From assembly GCA_016199605.1 (NCBI GenBank), contig JACQGJ010000467.1:1-7919 (forward strand): a stretch of 7,919 bases of DNA. The letters run 5' to 3'. Every line of letters begins with the position of its first letter. The stretch's first letter is position 1. The position numbers and the translations under genes are program-made. The notes under the pieces are model-generated. The model had not been told where the DNA came from. It ran no database searches and saw only the letters and a program-made list of their open reading frames with translations. Below, in pieces: positions 6,377 to 7,919 of this stretch. The DNA comes from Armatimonadota bacterium (GTDB lineage: Bacteria > Armatimonadota > Abditibacteriia > CG2-30-59-28).

Positions 6377-7872
6377 GCGAGCAGTCCCTCCCGCCTCAGG
6401 ATGGTGACAAGCCGGTCTTCCGCTGCGAACGCAGCCTCGGCGCTCGTTCGCAATCGTTGCATGGCTTCTTCAACGGTCAGCGCCTCCTGTTCTACCTCCA
6501 GCTCAACATAGCGCGGGATGTTCAGGTTGTGGTCATTGGCGGTGATTTCCTCCAGCGTGACCACGCGGGGGACGCCTTCCACGTCGGTGTAGTCGCAATA
6601 CCAGCCGTGAATGCGGTCAACGTGTTCGGGCAGCAGTTCGTTCTGTGCGCGACCGGTCTTGAACTCGCGGGAGGCGTCGAGGATGAGAACCTTGTTGCGG
6701 TGATCCTTGGACTTGCGCTGGCGGAAGACAAGAATGCAGGCGGCAAGTCCGGTGCCGTAGAAGAGATTCGGGCCGAGACCGATGACCGCTTCGAGCAAAT
6801 CCATTCCGAGGATCTTCTTCCGAATCGCGCCTTCCGCCCCCATGCGGAACAGAGCGCCGTGAGGAAGCACCACGGCCATTCGGCCCGTCTTGGGCGCCAT
6901 GGACTTGATCATGTGCTGCACCCACGCGTAGTCGCCGCTCTTCGCAGGTGGCATCCCGGCAAAGTTGCGTCCATAGGGGTCGCTGGCCCAGACTTCTTCT
7001 CCCCACTTCTCCAGCGAGAACGGCGGATTGGCGATGACGCAGTCGAAGGTGGCGAGATTGTCACCGGAGAAGAACGCCGGGGTGCGGAGCGTGTCGCCGC
7101 GCACGATCTGGAAGTCTGCCGCGCCATGCAGGAAGAGGTTCATGCGAGCGATGGCGGAAGTGGTGAGGTTCTTCTCCTGACCGAAGAGCTTGCCCCACAG
7201 CGTGCGATCATCGCCATGCTGTTCGCGGACGTGGTGGATCGCCTCCAACAACATGCCGCCGGTGCCGCCGGCGGGGTCGTAGATGGACTCGCCCTCCCGC
7301 GGATCGAGGATATTGACCATCAACCGCACCACCGACCGTGGGGTGTAGAACTCGCCCGCTTTCTTGTTCGTGATGTCGGCGAACTTCTTGATGAGGTATT
7401 CGTAGGACTGGCCGAGGAGGTCGGTCTCGGCAGCCTGATTTCCCAGATTGACGCGCGAGAAATGCTCAATCAGGTCGCGCAGGAGAGCGTCGGATAGTCG
7501 CTCCTTGTTCGACCAAGACGCGTCACCGAAGATGCCGTAGAGCGTTTCGGGATTGGCGCGTTCGGTGTCCCGCATCGCCTTCTGCAGCGCCTGCCCCACG
7601 TTGGTTGTCACGGCCCGCACATCGCACCAGTGGCAACCCTCCGGCACCTGAAAGCCATAGTTCTGCGGGAAGCGGGCGTACTCCTCATCGCCGCCGGATT
7701 CCTCCAGCGCAGCCTTGTATTCCTCGTCATGGACATCGGACAGGCGCTTGAAGAACAGAAGGGGAAAGACGTAGGTCTTGAAGTCCGCAGCATCCACAGG
7801 GCCACGCAGGATGTTGGCGGCCTCCCACAGGTGGGATTCGAGCTGGCTGAGGGTGATAGGATCGTTGGTCAC
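6373..7872 (-). CDS. hsdM: Type I restriction-modification methyltransferase subunit HsdM (first copy)
   Basis: A 499-residue type I N6-adenine methyltransferase subunit. The N-terminal HsdM domain begins LSQLESHLWEAANILRG and continues FPLLFFKRLSDVHDEE (36-51). The catalytic part has GEFYTPRSVV at 173-182, SAM-binding motif I DPAGGTGG at 199-206 and motif IV NPPF at 282-285. Motif I has glycine where the second HsdM has cysteine; both look usable. The C-terminal part after about 445 is helical and, in known type I enzymes, helps bind HsdS. Length is typical. The start is a GTG at 7872-7870, chosen because GGAG lies five bases upstream and the homology begins right there. A perfect hairpin touches that ribosome site. 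The gene is the first of a coupled hsdM, unknown gene, hsdM set; no promoter is visible in the 47 bases left upstream. Confidence 0.96.
   Translation of the reverse strand: MTNDPITLSQLESHLWEAANILRGPVDAADFKTYVFPLLFFKRLSDVHDEEYKAALEESGGDEEYARFPQNYGFQVPEGCHWCDVRAVTTNVGQALQKAMRDTERANPETLYGIFGDASWSNKERLSDALLRDLIEHFSRVNLGNQAAETDLLGQSYEYLIKKFADITNKKAGEFYTPRSVVRLMVNILDPREGESIYDPAGGTGGMLLEAIHHVREQHGDDRTLWGKLFGQEKNLTTSAIARMNLFLHGAADFQIVRGDTLRTPAFFSGDNLATFDCVIANPPFSLEKWGEEVWASDPYGRNFAGMPPAKSGDYAWVQHMIKSMAPKTGRMAVVLPHGALFRMGAEGAIRKKILGMDLLEAVIGLGPNLFYGTGLAACILVFRQRKSKDHRNKVLILDASREFKTGRAQNELLPEHVDRIHGWYCDYTDVEGVPRVVTLEEITANDHNLNIPRYVELEVEQEALTVEEAMQRLRTSAEAAFAAEDRLVTILRREGLLA
6385..6392 (-). promoter_or_regulatory. 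Shine-Dalgarno for the 212-residue gene, inside the end of hsdM-1
   Basis: The minus strand reads GGGAGGGA here, eight bases before the ATG at 6376. It supports that start over later ones and shows that the unknown gene can initiate on its own as well as by coupling. Confidence 0.65.
7526..7584. repeat. 59-base segment nearly identical to one in the other hsdM (copy in hsdM-1)
   Basis: Partner of 5401-5459, in the same orientation, with 57 of 59 bases matching. The surrounding hsdM sequence is much less similar, so this is the most conserved patch I found between the paralogs. Confidence 0.85.
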
Positions 7873-7877
7873 ACACG

Positions 7878-7881
7878 CTCC
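7878..7881 (-). promoter_or_regulatory. Shine-Dalgarno deciding the GTG start of hsdM-1
   Basis: GGAG on the minus strand is five bases before the GTG at 7872. No in-frame ATG lies nearby. The site directly abuts the hairpin arm ending at 7882. Confidence 0.7.
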
Positions 7882-7914
7882 AGACCGACTCGGTTTCCGA
7901 AACCGAGTCGGTCT
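7882..7914. repeat. Perfect 15-bp inverted repeat with a 3-base loop upstream of hsdM-1
   Basis: The plus-strand arm AGACCGACTCGGTTT (7882-7896) is followed by three bases and its exact reverse complement (7900-7914). As RNA it would form a very stable hairpin. It lies directly before the hsdM-1 ribosome site. Neither side has a T-tract, so it is not a classic intrinsic terminator for an outside gene. It could be an operator for a dimeric regulator, a leader structure affecting ribosome access or mRNA stability, or a dispersed palindromic repeat of the host genome. Confidence 0.85.
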
Positions 7915-7919
7915 CGTAC

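Noticed and set aside
6457..7497. Plus-strand open frame of 346 codons opposite hsdM-1
   Set aside because: Antisense shadow of HsdM; no homology recognised and no plausible ribosome site or operon partner on that strand.
7882..7914. Reading the upstream palindrome as an intrinsic terminator
   Set aside because: There is no T-run after the stem on either strand, and it is immediately next to the hsdM-1 ribosome site.
1..7919. BREX, DISARM, CRISPR or retron elements
   Set aside because: No PglX/PglZ, helicase-DUF1998, Cas genes, regularly spaced repeats or reverse transcriptase are present; both methyltransferases match HsdM of type I RM.
1..7919. Insertion sequence, integrase, tRNA or attachment site bounding the island
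   Set aside because: No transposase or integrase frame, no tRNA and no flanking direct repeat pair was seen; the window is probably internal to a larger island.

Overview
This window is a dense anti-phage defence island, and every gene I can support lies on the minus strand, so it is transcribed from the high-coordinate end to the low-coordinate end. The DNA is moderately to strongly GC-rich, about 50-70% depending on the gene. Starts are ATG or GTG and stops are TGA, TAA or TAG, so the code is standard. Nothing identifies the host beyond a GC-rich bacterium; there is no rRNA, tRNA or housekeeping gene.

In order of transcription the layout is: (1) a near-perfect hairpin and Shine-Dalgarno site ahead of a GTG-initiated type I modification subunit, hsdM-1 (7872-6373); (2) an unrecognised 212-residue gene (6376-5738); (3) a second, divergent but catalytically intact hsdM-2 (5741-4197). 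These three genes are joined by 4-base ATGA overlaps. A promoter with an extended -10 element (4175-4146) then starts (4) an AbiLi/RloA-like SMC/ABC-type ATPase (4111-2747) and (5) its RloB/AbiLii partner (2744-2118). After a 175-base gap carrying a second promoter and a candidate operator come (6) an AbiEi-type antitoxin (1942-1316), (7) an AbiEii-type nucleotidyltransferase toxin (1312-278), and (8) the start of the type I specificity gene hsdS (281 to beyond base 1), again through an ATGA overlap. No hsdR is present; it may lie beyond base 1.

The parts can be read as a type I restriction-modification locus whose M and S genes are separated by two other defence modules, AbiL (ATPase + RloB) and AbiE (type IV toxin-antitoxin). 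Three aspects stand out: two different full-length HsdM subunits translationally coupled through an unknown protein; an AbiE toxin gene coupled to hsdS; and a sigma70-like promoter placed so that the antitoxin mRNA should be leaderless, with a perfect inverted repeat over its core that could be an autoregulatory operator. If AbiEi represses there, hsdS, and perhaps hsdR beyond it, would be under antitoxin control while the hsdM genes are not.

Composition is mosaic. hsdS and the core of hsdM-2 are about 69-73% GC in sampled blocks. The unknown gene, the ATPase gene and the last ~180 bases of hsdM-2 are about 50-53%, which is consistent with assembly by separate insertions.
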